From Candidatus Coliplasma caballi (GTDB lineage Bacteria; Bacillota; Clostridia; Oscillospirales; CAG-382): 10,434 nt of DNA. This document shows positions 8,293 to 10,434 of this stretch, in pieces; position 1 is the stretch's first letter, and each line of letters opens with the position of its first letter. The stretch lies in assembly GCA_018065365.1 (NCBI GenBank), contig JAGHTH010000050.1, positions 1 through 10,434 on the forward strand, read 5' to 3'. The translations under genes were made by a program, and so were the position numbers. Below the pieces are notes generated by a model. That model saw nothing but the letters and a program-made list of their open reading frames with translations. It was not told the DNA's origin and ran no database searches.

Positions 8293-9536
8293 TCAGCCCT
8301 TGAGATCAAGCAAAACGGAATATTCTTCGCCGGAAATTCCGACGCGGCTGTCTCCGGTCTGGAACACCAGAATGCCGTAATAATTTCCGGAAGCATTCTG
8401 AATGATCGAAGCATAGTCAATTGTCGCAGACAGCGTTTTCGATTGGTATTTCTTGACCGTATCCGGATCTCCGAAGATAACGACCTCAATCGGCTCGGAG
8501 CCGATAACGGACAACGTCTTCCCCGAAGGAACGCCCGAGAACGTAATCGACGATACAGGCAAATTGATCGTTCTGTAAATCACTTTCGGAAGAACAACGG
8601 AATAAGTCAGAACCAGATCCGCTTTCTTGGTGCTCACGTGCTCGGACAGTCCATTGGCGGCAAGCAATTCGGAAACGGGAATCGACTGGTCTTTCAGACT
8701 TACAATTTTATTCTCATCGCAAACAAGTTTGAGAGAGTCCAAAGCGGAAAGTTCGTCAACCGGGCCGTACAACGAAACATACGGCTCGGAAAGATTAAAC
8801 TGAACGTCTTCCGGCACGAAAGTTCCGCCGGTCAGATTCAGTTCAACGGGAATGTTTTTCTCGCGGTACATGACAAACGTAACCTCAACGGTATTGCTGT
8901 TCATCGTGATATAAGGGCTGGAGATTTTCGTTTTCGTAACCGAATCCCGAAGCATAATGTTTCCGCTGACATGAATGACAGACTGTGTGATATTACCGAG
9001 ATCAAACGTGCAATATGCTTCCACATTCTCCAATTCGCTTTCCGGTCCGTACAGGCTGACCGCATACAGATCGGTATTGATTTCGCCGATGCTGTACTCG
9101 GACAGAAACGTCTTTTCGATCTGGATATTGACGGATTTGGAAGTGAATTTGTCGATATACAGCGAAACGTTCTTAACCGATTGATCCTCTGCGTTCAAAC
9201 CGTTGGGAACGACGACGATAACCGGCAAAGTCGCGTAGCCGGGTTTATTCACCGCGGAAATATCGACGTACGCGCGGAAATCAGAAGAAGAAACGTTATT
9301 CAGCGCAGCACGCGTCCCTACAACATCAACATCGACCGAAACGGAGAAATCTCCGATCCCGGCAACCGTGTATCACTGCTGTTTACGCCCGTAATCTCAA
9401 CCGGAATTCCGCCGAAAGAGCGGGAGGACTCCTGCGTATCGTACCCGATCGCATAGATCCAAAGAATCAGAGCCCCGAACAGCGCAACGATAAAAATCGC
9501 GATTTTTCCTTTGTTTTCGGAAAGTTTAATCTTCAT
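8293..9536 (-). pseudogene. cdaR: CdaR, YbbR-repeat regulator of CdaA, interrupted by a frameshift
   Basis: CdaR is a membrane-anchored extracytoplasmic protein that binds CdaA and modulates c-di-AMP synthesis. The first frame (9536 to a TAG at 9320-9318, 72 codons) gives a short cytoplasmic N-terminus, one membrane segment (about residues 11-30) and the start of the first YbbR repeat (GIPVEITGVNSSD). It then loses similarity. The second frame, open from 9372 to the TGA at 8295-8293, restores the repeat at once (DFSVSVDVDVVG...) and carries the rest. Four YbbR-like units are visible; their cores are VDVVGTRAAL, VSLYGPESEL, VSLYGPVDEL and VVIFGDPDTV. The span of 1244 nt is one short of, or two over, a multiple of three, so the product would be about 413-414 residues. 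The longest start-to-stop frame in the second part begins at a GTG (9252), in mid-repeat and not a believable natural start. As read, only a small membrane peptide would be made. The repeats show no further damage, so the lesion is very recent or a sequence error. Confidence 0.88.
9366..9373 (-). other. Frameshift point in cdaR
   Basis: On the minus strand the bases read ATACACGG across the switch. The upstream frame reads SSDTRLPG and ends at TAG (9320-9318). The downstream frame reads TVAGIGDFSV and continues the YbbR fold. That frame has a TGA at 9375-9373, so the switch must lie between 9372 and 9318, and protein similarity places it at the start of that interval. A duplicated AC dinucleotide (ACAC for AC) or one missing base would each explain it. 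No slippery heptamer (X XXY YYZ) is present, so programmed frameshifting is unlikely. Confidence 0.8.
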
Positions 9537-10401
9537 CCTTGGAATTGCCCCCCTTTCTGGAGAAACGATCCTTGATCTGTGTGAAGACCTTTTCCGTAAT
9601 GGCGCTATCGTTCAGGAGAAGCTGATTCAACAGATTTTCAAGAGAAGACTTGTCAAAACCGCGTTTCAGTTCTCCTTCCATTGCAACGGAGATCGTGCCG
9701 GTTTCCTCGGATACGATCACAACGATCGCGTCGCTGTTTTCGCTCATTCCGATTCCGGAACGGTGTCTGGTACCGAGATCTTTGTGCAAGTCGTTGTTTG
9801 TGGAAAGCGGCAGGAAGCAACCCGCCGAATTGATTCTAACACCGCTGATGATGACAGCTCCGTCGTGTAAAGGCGCTTTGTCATAAAAAATATTCTCAAG
9901 AAGATACGATGTAACGTTTGCATCCAGGATTGTACCGGTACGGATCTGATCGCCGAGCTTCGTCGCGCGTTCAAAAACGATCAGCGCGCCGGTCTTTTTA
10001 TCGGCCAGATTCTGTGCCGCCGTGCAAACTTCGGAGATCATAGTGCGGATCTCGCCCTCCTGATCCCCTTTGGCACGGAAATTGCGGAAGGTCGATCCAC
10101 CGACTTTCTCCAAAAAACTGCGCAGTTCCGGTTGGAACACAACGATCAGAGATAGGATCCCCATTGAGAATAAATTGGTCAGAATGTAATTCAGCGCTTT
10201 CATTCCCGTAATACTGCTAATCAGAAGCATTACGATGAGAAGGAGAATTCCGGCAAGAAGTTTTCCGGCTCTGCGTTTCCGCATGAACTGAAAAACGTAA
10301 TAAAAGATAAACGCAACCAAAAGGATGTCAATGACATCCACAACCGAAATAGACAGCAATTGATTTCCGACATACTGGAAATAATCTTTGATCGCCGTCA
10401 T
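9526..10401 (-). CDS. cdaA: Diadenylate cyclase CdaA (membrane-bound c-di-AMP synthase)
   Basis: Makes cyclic di-AMP from two ATP (or ADP) at the inner face of the membrane. The 291-residue protein has the CdaA layout: three hydrophobic N-terminal segments (about residues 22-40, 47-63 and 69-90), a short coiled-coil-like linker, then a DisA_N diadenylate cyclase domain (about 95-265). Both catalytic signatures are intact: DGA at 180-182 (in LHDGAVII) and RHR at 212-214 (in GTRHRSGIGMSE). KTGALIVFER at 136-145 also matches the family. A short charged tail (KGGNSKDED) ends the protein. The ATG start has AAGGAG nine bases upstream. The stop overlaps the start of cdaR by 11 nt, so the two are probably translationally coupled, as expected for a synthase and its membrane regulator. 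Length is normal. Identification is by family motifs and by the cdaR neighbour; DisA and CdaS lack this three-helix N-terminus. Confidence 0.96.
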   Translation of the reverse strand: MTAIKDYFQYVGNQLLSISVVDVIDILLVAFIFYYVFQFMRKRRAGKLLAGILLLIVMLLISSITGMKALNYILTNLFSMGILSLIVVFQPELRSFLEKVGGSTFRNFRAKGDQEGEIRTMISEVCTAAQNLADKKTGALIVFERATKLGDQIRTGTILDANVTSYLLENIFYDKAPLHDGAVIISGVRINSAGCFLPLSTNNDLHKDLGTRHRSGIGMSENSDAIVVIVSEETGTISVAMEGELKRGFDKSSLENLLNQLLLNDSAITEKVFTQIKDRFSRKGGNSKDED

Positions 10402-10410
10402 TTTCTCCCA

Positions 10411-10416
10411 CTCCTT
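10411..10416 (-). promoter_or_regulatory. Ribosome binding site of cdaA
   Basis: AAGGAG (minus strand) lies nine bases before the cdaA ATG. A second purine run, GGGAG, sits only three bases before the ATG and is probably too close to be the main site. The AT-rich bases beyond it (10418-10434) could belong to a promoter, but the window ends there, so I make no promoter call. Confidence 0.7.
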
Positions 10417-10434
10417 ACAAAAATAATCTTATTA

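Noticed and set aside
9318..9375. Programmed -1 frameshifting as the way cdaR is expressed
   Set aside because: No slippery heptamer lies in the only interval where both frames are open, and CdaR is not a family known to use recoding.
8284..9456. A 390-codon plus-strand open frame opposite cdaR, considered because cdaR is broken there
   Set aside because: The minus strand carries clear YbbR repeats across this span. The plus-strand product is Asn/Arg-rich with no motif, so it is a shadow of the repeats.
1..10434. Apparent abundance of GATC
   Set aside because: GATC looks somewhat frequent, but it is spread through coding sequence and fits codon use (Asp, Ile and Arg codons). I could not do a proper count against a codon-matched expectation.

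Overview
The window is a tightly packed run of housekeeping genes, all on the minus strand, so transcription runs from the right end to the left. Gene content and order point to an anaerobic Bacillota of class Clostridia: CdaA/CdaR, a bifunctional Rel, HemZ with its long N-terminal extension, a SpoVB-type flippase and MazG. GC content is mid-range by eye. I cannot name a genus. HemZ and SpoVB-type proteins suggest a spore-forming lineage or one derived from it, but do not prove sporulation.

Layout in transcription order: cdaA (c-di-AMP synthase, 10401-9526); cdaR (YbbR-repeat regulator of CdaA, 9536-8293, frameshifted near 9370); recJ (single-strand DNA exonuclease, 8249-6156); rel ((p)ppGpp synthetase/hydrolase, 6135-3925); dtd (D-aminoacyl-tRNA deacylase, 3925-3473); hemZ (radical SAM coproporphyrinogen dehydrogenase-like, 3476-1998); a spoVB/MurJ-like lipid flippase (1974-325); and the first part of mazG (332 to the window edge), which has an in-frame TAG at codon 35. 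Genes overlap by 11, 1, 4 and 8 nt or are separated by 43, 20 and 23 nt. No strong terminator or long gap was seen, so one polycistronic unit is likely. The promoter probably lies beyond the right edge.

Functionally, the run joins two nucleotide second-messenger systems: c-di-AMP (cell wall, potassium and osmotic homeostasis) and (p)ppGpp (starvation). It also carries repair (RecJ), translation quality control (Dtd), nucleotide-pool sanitation (MazG), tetrapyrrole metabolism (HemZ) and envelope lipid flipping.

I found no undescribed system, mobile element, CRISPR array, RNA gene or notable repeat. The points worth a second look are two lesions in otherwise well-preserved genes (the cdaR frameshift and the mazG amber codon), a Dtd with changes in both signature motifs, and the direct linkage of the c-di-AMP and (p)ppGpp modules. 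Two lesions in 10 kb raise the possibility of sequence or assembly error.
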